From Bacteroidales bacterium (GTDB lineage: Bacteria > Bacteroidota > Bacteroidia > Bacteroidales > UBA932), in the NCBI GenBank assembly GCA_016303175.1, contig JAEDMF010000036.1, forward strand, positions 1 to 12,757: a stretch of DNA of 12,757 nucleotides, read 5' to 3'. Below the pieces are notes generated by a model. The model made no database searches and was not told where the DNA came from. It was given only the letters and a program-made list of their open reading frames with translations. Positions 1-7,853 of this stretch are shown piece by piece. Numbering within the stretch: position 1 is the first letter of the stretch; each line of letters begins with the position of its first letter. The position numbers and the translations under genes were made by a program.

Positions 1-2
1 CG

Positions 3-524
3 CTCTACTCCGACCTCGCAAAAATCTACGAGAAGGCCGTGCAGCTGCCTGACGGAGGCTCCATCACCATCATCGCGGTGACTACCCTCAACGACGGCGA
101 CATCACACACGCCATTCCCGACAACACAGGCTACATCACCGAGGGACAGCTCTTCCTCCGCGCGGACGCCGACTCCGGCAAGGTCATCATCGACCCCTTC
201 CGCTCGCTCTCCCGACTCAAACAGCTCGTGCAGGGCAAGCAAACCCGCGAGGACCACAGCCAGGTAATGAATGCATCCGTGCGCCTTTATTCCGACGCCC
301 AGAATGCCAAGACCAAACTCGAGAACGGCTTTGACCTTTCCGACTATGACATGCGCTGCCTCAAGTATGCGAAGGACTACGCAAGCGAGATACTTTCAAT
401 CGACGTGAACCTCGGTCTGGACGAGATGCTCGACAAGACCTGGGAACTTTTCGCAAGGTATTTCACCAAGGCAGAGACAGGTATCAAACAAGCAATGATT
501 GACAAATACTGGCGTGGCAATTAA
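3..524 (+). CDS. atpB: V-type ATP synthase subunit B, C-terminal part (5'-truncated by the window edge)
   Basis: This is the non-catalytic nucleotide-binding B subunit of the V1/A1 head, a peripheral cytoplasmic part of the rotary ATPase. The reading frame is open from position 3, so the gene starts outside the window; about 173 C-terminal residues are visible. The stretch LYSDLAKIYEKA followed by DGDITHAIPDNTGYITEGQL is the characteristic B-subunit region (family members carry NDDITHPIPDLTGYITEGQ). The C-terminal helical domain after roughly residue 70 of this fragment ends in KYWRGN. The stop overlaps the start of subunit D by 11 nt, so translation is probably coupled. The order B-D-I-K matches the V-type operon of Bacteroides relatives; E and A should lie upstream. 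The B assignment rather than A is firm because of the ITHPIPD-type motif. Confidence 0.95.
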   Translation, partial: LYSDLAKIYEKAVQLPDGGSITIIAVTTLNDGDITHAIPDNTGYITEGQLFLRADADSGKVIIDPFRSLSRLKQLVQGKQTREDHSQVMNASVRLYSDAQNAKTKLENGFDLSDYDMRCLKYAKDYASEILSIDVNLGLDEMLDKTWELFARYFTKAETGIKQAMIDKYWRGN

Positions 525-1128
525 ATTTCAATACAACAAAACATCGCTGGGGGACCTCGGAAAGAAACTGAAGATGCGCCAGAGCGCCCTGCCCACTCTA
601 AAGAACAAGGAGTCGGCGCTCAGGATGGCGGTAGTCAGCTGCAAGGCAGAAGCGCAGCAGGCGAAGAAGGATCTGGAAGAGGCAATGACCACCTACGACC
701 ACATAGCCTCGTTGTGGAACGAGTTCCGTCCGGACCTCATCAGCATCAAGGACGTGGATTTGAAAGTGGGGAAAGTGGCCGGCGTGAAAGTCCCCCTGCT
801 CGGCGACATCACCTATGAGATAGGTGAGTTCAACGCCTTTCAGGCACCGGCCTGGTATGCAGACGGAGTGCAGATTCTCAAGGATTTGTCCCGTCTGGGC
901 ATACAGAGCGAGGTGTATATGGAAAAGGCCCGCATCCTGGAATATTCCCGCAAGAAGACCACCCAGAAGGTGAACCTCTACGAGAAGGTGCAGATACCGG
1001 GATATCAAGAAGCCATACGCAAAATCAAACGTTTCATGGAAGATGAAGAAAACCTCTCCAAGGCGAGCCAGAAGATAGTTAAGAGCCGTCACGAAGAGGA
1101 AGAGGCGTTGGAGGGCCTTGGCGCATGA
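514..1128 (+). CDS. atpD: V-type ATP synthase subunit D (central stalk)
   Basis: Subunit D is the coiled-coil central rotor shaft linking the A3B3 head to the membrane ring. I chose the GTG at 514, giving 204 residues beginning MAIKFQYNKTSLGDLGKKL. That N-terminus resembles what I remember of Bacteroides D subunits; the in-frame TTG at 499 would add only TNTG. The protein is highly charged, with long heptad-like N-terminal (about residues 10-60) and C-terminal (about 145-200) helices flanking a central segment, as expected for a two-stranded coiled-coil shaft. The Leu-Pro-x-Leu-Lys-x-Lys-Glu-Ser-Ala-Leu-Arg stretch near residue 30 is typical of the family. The start lies inside the subunit B gene and the stop overlaps the subunit I start in an ATGA (1125-1128), so the three genes are translationally coupled. 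No Shine-Dalgarno sequence is evident. Confidence 0.93.
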   Translation: MAIKFQYNKTSLGDLGKKLKMRQSALPTLKNKESALRMAVVSCKAEAQQAKKDLEEAMTTYDHIASLWNEFRPDLISIKDVDLKVGKVAGVKVPLLGDITYEIGEFNAFQAPAWYADGVQILKDLSRLGIQSEVYMEKARILEYSRKKTTQKVNLYEKVQIPGYQEAIRKIKRFMEDEENLSKASQKIVKSRHEEEEALEGLGA

Positions 1129-2891
1129 TTACAAAAATGACCAAATACACCCTCGTGAGCCTCAACGAGAATACAGGGGCGCTCATCACCGCTCTGCAGC
1201 AAATGGGCGTGATGGACATACGCCGCTCCCACAAATGCGTGGACGAGACTTCTCTGGAGATGATGCGCAAGGCTGAAAGTATCAAGGAAGTTATGTCCGG
1301 AACAGCTCTCAAGGCAGCGCAGGCGGCAAAACGCGCGCAGGTGAATGCCCTGGCAAAGGAGCTCGAAGCAGCCAAAATATGGGGTGTCTGCGACAATACT
1401 GCCCTTAACGAGCTTGCTCGGGAGGGCTGTACCCTGGAATTCCATGCCATTTCGGCCAAGAGCTATAAGGAGGAATGGGAGGAACAATATGCAATCCAGA
1501 CCATAGGCAAGAAGGACGGCAAAGTGCTCTTCGTGGTGGTGAACAGCAAGCCGGAGGAACAGTCTCCCCTGCCCGGTCTGATTGAAAAGCCCCGTTCCGT
1601 AATGGCCATACAGCTGGAAATGGACGCCGCGCAGACAGAGACTGCTTCCATAGGGGCCAAACTGGGAGCCCTCGCTGAAATGCAGGATGAGCTCAAGGCA
1701 AAATACAATGCCGTAATGGCGCAGCTGGATGCTTATCTCGCAGGGAAAGCCTCGGTACTCGAAGGTGAACAGGCAGAGCAGTTGAAGGGTTATATCAATG
1801 TGTTCGAAGGCTTTGCGCCCACCGAGCACAGAGCAGAGCTCGAAGCCAAGCTCGATGCCATGGACCTTTACTGGTGGTCCGAAGAGGCCAAGGAGGACGA
1901 CACTCCCGTGAAACTGCGCAACAACCGCTTTGCAAAGGAGTTCGAGGTATTCACCGGAATGTACGGTATGCCCGTTTACGGAGAATTCGACCCCACGCCC
2001 GTACTTGCTCCCTTCTTCCTGCTGTTCTTCAGCATCTGTATGGGAGACGCGGGATACGGACTGCTGCTTATGGCTATAGCGATGGTGCTCAAGTTCAAGA
2101 TGCCCCAGTCCTCCCTCGGCAAAATGCACCGTCTGGTGTTCTTCCTTGGAGCAGGCACCTTCATCATAGGACTGTTCCTGGGCACCTTCTTCGGTATCAG
2201 CCTCTTCAATCAGGATTGGGTTCCGCAGTGGATGAAGTCCTGTATGATAGTGGAAGGCAACGTAGGCAAGGTGGCCGGCAAGTTCGACCCCCAGATGGTT
2301 ATGTCTCTCGGCATAGGCATCTTCCACATCTGTTTGGCAATGATAGTCAAAACGGCCTGCAGCACCAAGCGCAACGGTCTGCTGGGAAGTCTCTCGACCT
2401 GGGGCTGGACCCTGCTGGTTGTAGGCGGAGTGGTGACGGCGGCCCTGGCTGTCTTCGGCGTACTCGGAGGGGATGCCCTCAAATGGGTTGTCATAGGACT
2501 TGCCGTCGTTTCCGGTCTGGGCATATACATTTTCAACAAACCCGGCCGCAATCCTCTCTTGAACATAGGCGCAGGCCTTTGGGATACCTATAATATGATG
2601 ACAGGTCTGCTGGGAGACGTGCTCAGCTACATACGTCTGTATGCCCTCGGACTGGCAGGCGGTATGCTCGGAGGCGCCTTCAACAACCTCGGCACCATGG
2701 TTCTGGGGGACAATCCCACCTGGACTTGGGTTCCCTTCATACTCATTCTCATCCTCGGACATACGCTCAATCTCGCGATGAGCTGTCTGGGAGCTTTCGT
2801 ACATCCTCTGAGGCTCAACTTCGTCGAGTATTTCAAAAATTCCGGCTATGAGGGCAGAGGTGTCAAATATCAACCGTTAACTAATAAATAA
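1125..2891 (+). CDS. atpI: V-type ATP synthase subunit I (membrane stator, a-subunit homologue)
   Basis: The 588-residue protein has a hydrophilic, helical N-terminal half (about residues 1-285), which would form the peripheral-stalk-binding arm. The C-terminal half (about 290-570) has some seven to eight membrane segments. Two family hallmarks are visible: MGDAGYG at residues 306-312, in the first membrane hairpin, and SYIRLYALGLAGG, in which R504 is the conserved arginine facing the ring carboxylate and essential for ion transfer. The C-terminal stretch ALGLAGG...GHTLNLAMSCLGAFVHPLRLNFVEYF is also typical of V/A-type I subunits. The start ATG overlaps the subunit D stop (ATGA); a second in-frame ATG four codons later is possible. 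A 22-nt A/T-rich spacer separates it from subunit K. The length is near that of Bacteroides homologues and shorter than eukaryotic a subunits. Confidence 0.95.
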   Translation: MITKMTKYTLVSLNENTGALITALQQMGVMDIRRSHKCVDETSLEMMRKAESIKEVMSGTALKAAQAAKRAQVNALAKELEAAKIWGVCDNTALNELAREGCTLEFHAISAKSYKEEWEEQYAIQTIGKKDGKVLFVVVNSKPEEQSPLPGLIEKPRSVMAIQLEMDAAQTETASIGAKLGALAEMQDELKAKYNAVMAQLDAYLAGKASVLEGEQAEQLKGYINVFEGFAPTEHRAELEAKLDAMDLYWWSEEAKEDDTPVKLRNNRFAKEFEVFTGMYGMPVYGEFDPTPVLAPFFLLFFSICMGDAGYGLLLMAIAMVLKFKMPQSSLGKMHRLVFFLGAGTFIIGLFLGTFFGISLFNQDWVPQWMKSCMIVEGNVGKVAGKFDPQMVMSLGIGIFHICLAMIVKTACSTKRNGLLGSLSTWGWTLLVVGGVVTAALAVFGVLGGDALKWVVIGLAVVSGLGIYIFNKPGRNPLLNIGAGLWDTYNMMTGLLGDVLSYIRLYALGLAGGMLGGAFNNLGTMVLGDNPTWTWVPFILILILGHTLNLAMSCLGAFVHPLRLNFVEYFKNSGYEGRGVKYQPLTNK

Positions 2892-2910
2892 ACAAATAAA
2901 AACATTTTAA

Positions 2911-3351
<441 letters not shown>

Positions 3352-3357
3352 TAGAAA

Positions 3358-4635
3358 ATGAGCGAAATATTCACACCTTTTCAGCTGGGGCCCATCACCC
3401 TGCGCAACAGGACAATACGTTCTGCCGCATTTGAGGCGATGTGCCCCGGCAATCGTCCGGGCAAGGAACTGTTCGATTATCATACGGCCGTTGCCCGCGG
3501 CGGCATAGGAATGACTACCGTAGCCTATGCCGCAGTATGCCAGAGCGGACTGAGCTTCGAGAATCAGCTGTGGGTCCGCCCCGAAATCGTACCCGAACTG
3601 CGCAAATTGACTGATGCCATCCACGCGGAAGGCGCAAAGGCTTCCATCCAATTGGGCCACTGCGGCAACATGTCGCACAGGCGCACTTGCGGATGCATGC
3701 CTCTGGGCGCAACCTCGGGCTTCAACCTCTACTCCCCCACCTTCGTGCACGGCATGAACAAGGCTGAGATAGAAGAAGTGGCCAAGGCTTTCGGCACGGC
3801 GACGGAACTGCTTATTCAGGCAGGCTTCGACTGCGTGGAGGTGCATGCAGGCCACGGATATCTGATTTCCCAATTCCTGAGTCCCTACACCAACCACCGC
3901 AAGGATGAGTTCGGAGGCAGTCTGGAGAACAGAATGCGCTTTATGGAAATGTGCATCAAAGAGGTGGTCAAGGCCGCTTCCAATGAAGACGGCTCACATA
4001 AAATCGCCATCACCTGCAAACTGAATACCCGTGACGGCTTCAAGGGAGGTCAGGAAGTGGACGAGCTCATAGAGGTGGCCCGCCGTATGCAGCAGCTCGG
4101 CGTAGATGCGATCACCCTGAGCGGAGGCTTTGTATCCCGTGCTCCGATGTATGTGATGCGCGGTCAATTCCCTGTACGCTCTCTGGTGCACTATCTGCCC
4201 TGGAGGCAATGGTGGCTCAAGATATGCGTATTGTTGGGAGGCAAAATCGTTTCTCCCACAGTGCCGTTCAAACCCTTGTTCTTTATGGAGGATTCCCTCA
4301 AATTCCGCAAGGCTCTGCCCGATATGACCTTCATCTATGTAGGTGGAGTCATCTCCCGCGAAGGCGCCGAAAAAGTGCTGGAGAACGGCTTCCCCCTCTT
4401 CCAGATGGGACGTGCCGTGCTTGAGGACACAGACTTCGTGAACAAGATGGCCGCTGACGAAAAACATTGCAGCGGCTGCAAGCACGTGAATTTCTGCGTG
4501 GGCCGTATGTACTCCCGCTCTATGCAGTGCCACAAGCATTGCGAGGACATCACTCCTGCGCTCTTGCGCAACGTTGCCCGAGTAGAAAGGCAGAACGCCC
4601 GGATGGAGAAAAAAGCCTTCAGGAATTGTCTCTAG
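3358..4635 (+). CDS. NADH:flavin oxidoreductase, old yellow enzyme family, with C-terminal Cys cluster
   Basis: This 425-residue protein is a TIM-barrel FMN-dependent oxidoreductase of COG1902 (old yellow enzyme / 2-enoate reductase type), which typically reduces activated C=C bonds with NAD(P)H. The N-terminus (FTPFQLGPITLRNRTIRSA) is the family's FMN-binding entry. VHAGHGYLISQFLSPYTN (residues 162-179) with DEFGGSLENRMRF is the core signature, with H163 and H166 as the substrate-binding pair. The second phosphate-binding half is FIYVGGVIS...FQMGRAVLEDTDFV (about 325-362). After the barrel, C371, C374, C380 and C391 are spaced much like the four Fe-S ligands of 2,4-dienoyl-CoA reductase but with a two-residue longer second gap; C395 is extra. 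The FAD/NAD domain of the dienoyl-CoA reductases is absent. It probably shares the ATPase transcript. Its 3' end overlaps the convergent HAD gene by 17 nt. The substrate is unknown. Confidence 0.9.
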   Translation: MSEIFTPFQLGPITLRNRTIRSAAFEAMCPGNRPGKELFDYHTAVARGGIGMTTVAYAAVCQSGLSFENQLWVRPEIVPELRKLTDAIHAEGAKASIQLGHCGNMSHRRTCGCMPLGATSGFNLYSPTFVHGMNKAEIEEVAKAFGTATELLIQAGFDCVEVHAGHGYLISQFLSPYTNHRKDEFGGSLENRMRFMEMCIKEVVKAASNEDGSHKIAITCKLNTRDGFKGGQEVDELIEVARRMQQLGVDAITLSGGFVSRAPMYVMRGQFPVRSLVHYLPWRQWWLKICVLLGGKIVSPTVPFKPLFFMEDSLKFRKALPDMTFIYVGGVISREGAEKVLENGFPLFQMGRAVLEDTDFVNKMAADEKHCSGCKHVNFCVGRMYSRSMQCHKHCEDITPALLRNVARVERQNARMEKKAFRNCL

Positions 4636-5412
4636 CCTTTTCGAGCAGTTCGCCGAACTCCTCAATGTCACGGCAGATAAGGGTAGGAACGACATCGGAA
4701 GCCGCGGCCATTTCCATAGTGGTCTCTCCGCTGAGCACCAGCACTCCGACAGCGCCGGCATTGATGCCTCGGAAGGCTTGACGCCCTTCTTTTCCAAAAT
4801 GCCGTAGAGTATATCCGGATTGGGTTTTCCTATGACAACGTCTGGCTTGCGTCCTGTCGCGGCCTCGATGCAAGCACAGATGGAACCGCAGTCCACCAGA
4901 ATGGTGGGTTGGTCCGTAGGGCATACCCAATCGGGATTGGTGGCAACGTAGGGCAGCCCCTGCGAGACCCACCACGCGCAGCGGCACAGCCTCTTGTACT
5001 CCAGCGTCATATCAAAGGCGGCCACTACCACGTCAGGCACATCTGCGGCATCGTCGCTGCAGGAGATGAAGCCGGCCTGCTCAAATTGTGAAATCATCGA
5101 TGGCGTGCCCAACAGGAAAAGCTTTTTTGCCTTAGGGTAATGGCTCTTGATGTAATCCACAGTAGCCAGCGCTGTGCTGTACATCTGGTCCGGCCTGCAC
5201 GGAACTCCCCTCTTGCGAAGGTTTTCCAGATAGGCATCAATGGACTTGGTGGGATTGTTGGTCAGGAAGGAATAGGATATCCCCATTCTGTCGAGCTTCT
5301 CCAAAAAAGCTATAGTGTAGGGGAAAAGGGTTGAGCCGAGATAAATCGTCCCGTCCATATCCAGGGCGACGTGCTTTATAGCGCGAAGGCGGTTTTTCAG
5401 TTCTATATCCAC
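4619..5412 (-). pseudogene. NagD-like HAD-IIA sugar phosphatase, disrupted by an out-of-frame deletion
   Basis: Starting at GTG 5412, 8 bp after the CobW stop, residues 1-216 are a good HAD-IIA phosphatase: nucleophile motif DMDGT (D18, D20), motif II at TNNPTKS (T51-N53), a NagD-type cap domain, and GKPNPDILYGIL with motif III K196. After KKGVKPSEA the frame should run into MVGDR-x-x-TDI-x-x-G, the Mg-binding motif IV. Instead the DNA jumps within a few bases (about 4762-4775) to a different frame reading GINAGAVGVLVLSGETTMEM and ending EKARDNS at 4619, the expected C-terminus. Some 35-40 bases seem to be missing, not a multiple of three, taking motif IV with them. Read without a shift, the frame runs on to 3994, antisense to the oxidoreductase, giving a nonsense tail. 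It is the last gene of the trpB2 cluster. A true pseudogene or a sequencing/assembly deletion are both possible; an active phosphatase is unlikely. Confidence 0.85.
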
Positions 5413-5420
5413 GAGGTATG

Positions 5421-6683
5421 TTAATTAGGAAGCTCAGAGCTGGCGCAAGCATCCATTAGCCTGCGTATTTCATCCTTATCGAGACTTTGGCCGATGAAGA
5501 CTATCTTGTTCATGCGGTCGCCCCACACAGGGTCCCAATCCCTACGGAGGCCGGGTTCCTTCTCCATCGTCTCCAGCAGCTCGTCCTCCGGCATGGTGGC
5601 ATACCAGGCTCCGGCGTCCTTAAGGCTTTTCTGCACGCCAGCCTGCTCAAAAAGATAGCACTTGTCAGGTTCGTCGGCAAACCAGCAGATTCCCTTGGCG
5701 CGGATGATGTTCTTAGGCCAGTGCTTGGCTGCAAGGTTGTCAAAAAGGTTCAAGTCGAGGGCAGGTCGGCTGTAATAAACATAGGTGCCTATGCCATATT
5801 CTTCGGCCTCCCCCTCTCCGTGATGATGGTGATGGTGGTGGGCCTCGTCGTGGTGATGCTCGTGCTCGTCGTGATGCTCGTCGTGGGCATCGTGGTCGTG
5901 CTCATCGTGCTCGTGTTCATCGTGGTGGTGGTCGTGGGCCTCGTGCTCCTCAGGGTCGACGCCGTTCTCTATCGCCGAAATCCACGATGCGGACGTAGCC
6001 ACCTTGTCGAAGTCAAAGAGCCCCGTGTAAAGCAATTTGTCCAAATCCACATCGCCCCAGTCGCACTCTATAATCTCGGCCGAGGGCTGAATTGAACGGA
6101 TGATGGCTCTGACCCTACCCAATTCCTCCGGGCTCACCATAGAAGCCTTATTGAGAAGTATGATGTTGCAGAACTCAATCTGCTGAATCACAAGGTTTTC
6201 TATGTCCTCGTCGTCTATGCCCGGCATCTTGAGACTTTCGCCGCAGCGGAACTCACTCTGCATACGCAAGGCGTCCACCACCGTGACTATGCTGTCCAGT
6301 ACGGGCAGACTCTCACCGGGCAGAGCCTCAACCATCTGGGGTATTGAACATATAGTCTGGGCTATGGGCGCAGGCTCGCAAATGCCGCTCGCCTCGATTA
6401 CAATGTAGTCAAAGCGTCCGGTGGAGGTAATCTGGCGCAGCTGGTCCACCAGGTCCATCTGCAGAGTACAGCATATACATCCGTTCTGGAGAGCCACGAG
6501 GGAATCGTCGTTCATTCCCACGACTCCGCCCTTCGCTATGAGTTCCGCATCTATGTTAACCTCGCCTATATCATTGACTATCACGGCGAAACGTATACCC
6601 TTGCGATTGGAGAGTATCCTATTGAGAAGTGTTGTTTTGCCGCTTCCGAGATAGCCCGTAAGCAGCAGTACGGGAGTGTTCAT
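5421..6683 (-). CDS. CobW/COG0523-family GTPase (putative zinc chaperone) with His-rich insert
   Basis: This 420-residue G3E-family P-loop GTPase belongs to the COG0523 group, whose members deliver or insert metals, mostly zinc. Visible motifs are Walker A GYLGSGKTT (residues 10-18), the metal-binding CxCC motif GCICCT (C69, C71, C72), the Walker B-like VIEASG (E97) and the guanine-specificity LNKAS (N178, K179). The C-terminal CobW_C domain begins at about 300 (YGIGTYVYYSRPALD) and continues through GICWFADEPDKCYLFEQAG and VFIGQSLDKDEI. Between the domains, residues about 246-289 are nearly all His, Asp and Glu, ending in seven consecutive His, which suggests a metal store or sensor. The C-terminal domain and length make a urease/hydrogenase maturation factor (UreG/HypB) less likely. 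It lies 28 bp after the phosphoesterase stop and 8 bp before the HAD gene. The target protein is not evident. Confidence 0.92.
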   Translation of the reverse strand: MNTPVLLLTGYLGSGKTTLLNRILSNRKGIRFAVIVNDIGEVNIDAELIAKGGVVGMNDDSLVALQNGCICCTLQMDLVDQLRQITSTGRFDYIVIEASGICEPAPIAQTICSIPQMVEALPGESLPVLDSIVTVVDALRMQSEFRCGESLKMPGIDDEDIENLVIQQIEFCNIILLNKASMVSPEELGRVRAIIRSIQPSAEIIECDWGDVDLDKLLYTGLFDFDKVATSASWISAIENGVDPEEHEAHDHHHDEHEHDEHDHDAHDEHHDEHEHHHDEAHHHHHHHGEGEAEEYGIGTYVYYSRPALDLNLFDNLAAKHWPKNIIRAKGICWFADEPDKCYLFEQAGVQKSLKDAGAWYATMPEDELLETMEKEPGLRRDWDPVWGDRMNKIVFIGQSLDKDEIRRLMDACASSELPN

Positions 6684-6711
6684 TCCTATATAATTTTTAT
6701 CGGCTGCAAAT

Positions 6712-7848
6712 CTACAAATTTATCTTCATTGCACCATCAGAATACTTCACTTTGAGCTTGCCTCCATAAGAAGGTCCCTCCCACAAATGGGGAGAGGCCA
6801 GACGTCGCAGCGGAATGAATTCGTCCCTATGAGCCTTGCGCCATGCCCTGTCCTTTTTACCATAGACATCCCTGTTGTACTCATACACCGCCTTGACCTC
6901 CGGAGCCATTTCCTTGCTGCGCTCCAGAACTGTCCATCCCCTGTACGGCGAAGCGGAGGCATCCCGACCGACTGCCTTGACCATCACCCTTCCCTCGGAG
7001 GAAGCGCCATAGACATTGACATACAGGCGGCCATCCCTGTCCGTAACAGACATCTGCTCGGAGGCAGGCCTCCCCTCCGCCTTGTAACGCAGGCGATACC
7101 ACAGAGTGGCAGAAGGCTTGAACTCCGCCACAAAATAACCGCGCGGAGCACCGCAGTTCATTAGAGCATAGGGCACGCCTCTATCATCCTTGGCTCCCCT
7201 CCACCACGAACCGCACGCCGCTCCTGCCTGCACTTCCTCACAGCCGTACTCACTGTGGCGCCGGCTGACGTTGTGAGTATGCCCGCACATCATCAGCATC
7301 CTGTCTGTGTAGGGCCCCAGAATGGCCTGAAGGCTGTCCCTTGCCACACATTGAGTAAAAGGGATATGGGCGCACAGGACAATGGGACCTTTGGAACAAG
7401 CAGCAAGCGATGAGGCAAGCCACTGCTTCTGCGCATCGGTCAGACCACCCTCATAGCCAGCTATCTCCCGTGTGCGCACATTGTCCATAAGGATGAAATT
7501 CACTCCTGCACGCACAAAAGCCGTGTCAGTATAGCCCAACGCCTTACGGTAAGAAGACGTATCGCGCGGCTTGAGCGTGGACTTGTCATAGACATCCTTG
7601 TCGTGATTGCCGGGGACGCAGAACCAGGGGACAGAGAGAGAGTCGAGGCTGGCAACGCTCGAGGCTAGAAGATTCACCTTGTCGTTCACCAAATCGCCCA
7701 GCACCACCACCATATCGAGGTCGTGCCTTGAACGGAGTTCGGAATAAACGGACTTGCGGGCATAGGAAAGTTCCTGCTCATTATCGACTTGAGGGTCGCC
7801 CACAAAGGCGACCCTTATCACAGTAAGAAGCGTTAGCAGAATTTTCAT
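6712..7848 (-). CDS. Calcineurin-like metallophosphoesterase with C-terminal MetallophosC-type domain
   Basis: I chose the ATG at 7848 (378 residues, MKILLTLLTVIRVAFVGDPQ), 5 nt after the trpB2 stop; an in-frame start at 7920 would overlap trpB2 and adds an unlikely sequence. The dinuclear metal site motifs of the calcineurin-like fold are in order: GDPQ (D18, Q20 replacing the usual His), GDLVND (D52), GNHDKD (N81, H82), AHIPF (H161) and GHTHN (H190, H192). From about residue 215 it resembles the C-terminal domain of Bacteroidota phosphoesterases (GVPYALMNCGAPRGYF, then YRLRYKAEGRPASEQM). The usual N-terminal beta domain of that group is missing. The N-terminal hydrophobic stretch runs straight into the first catalytic strand, so a cleavable signal peptide is doubtful and the location is unclear. 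The substrate is unknown. It is cotranscribed with trpB2. Confidence 0.9.
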   Translation of the reverse strand: MKILLTLLTVIRVAFVGDPQVDNEQELSYARKSVYSELRSRHDLDMVVVLGDLVNDKVNLLASSVASLDSLSVPWFCVPGNHDKDVYDKSTLKPRDTSSYRKALGYTDTAFVRAGVNFILMDNVRTREIAGYEGGLTDAQKQWLASSLAACSKGPIVLCAHIPFTQCVARDSLQAILGPYTDRMLMMCGHTHNVSRRHSEYGCEEVQAGAACGSWWRGAKDDRGVPYALMNCGAPRGYFVAEFKPSATLWYRLRYKAEGRPASEQMSVTDRDGRLYVNVYGASSEGRVMVKAVGRDASASPYRGWTVLERSKEMAPEVKAVYEYNRDVYGKKDRAWRKAHRDEFIPLRRLASPHLWEGPSYGGKLKVKYSDGAMKINL

Positions 7849-7853
7849 ATTCC

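Noticed and set aside
499..513. TTG start for subunit D
   Set aside because: The GTG at 514 gives the family-like N-terminus MAIKFQYNKTSL; the extra TNTG has no support.
1089..2873. A 594-codon open frame on the minus strand opposite subunit I
   Set aside because: It is antisense to a gene with unmistakable ATPase motifs; the translation has no recognisable domain, is rich in His, Glu and Gly from reversed codons, and has no leader or operon context.
3994..4618. Extension of the HAD gene to a 472-residue product
   Set aside because: Residues after 216 are out-of-frame nonsense antisense to the oxidoreductase; the true C-terminus lies in another frame ending at 4619.
5815..5950. Short repeated units that could suggest a CRISPR or satellite array
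   Set aside because: The repeats are irregular His/Asp/Glu codons inside a coding frame, with no constant repeat length or unique spacers.
5487..6095. A plus-strand frame with a long Val/Leu-rich hydrophobic stretch resembling a membrane protein
   Set aside because: The hydrophobic run is the reverse reading of the His/Asp/Glu triplets of the CobW insert; the rest is not protein-like.
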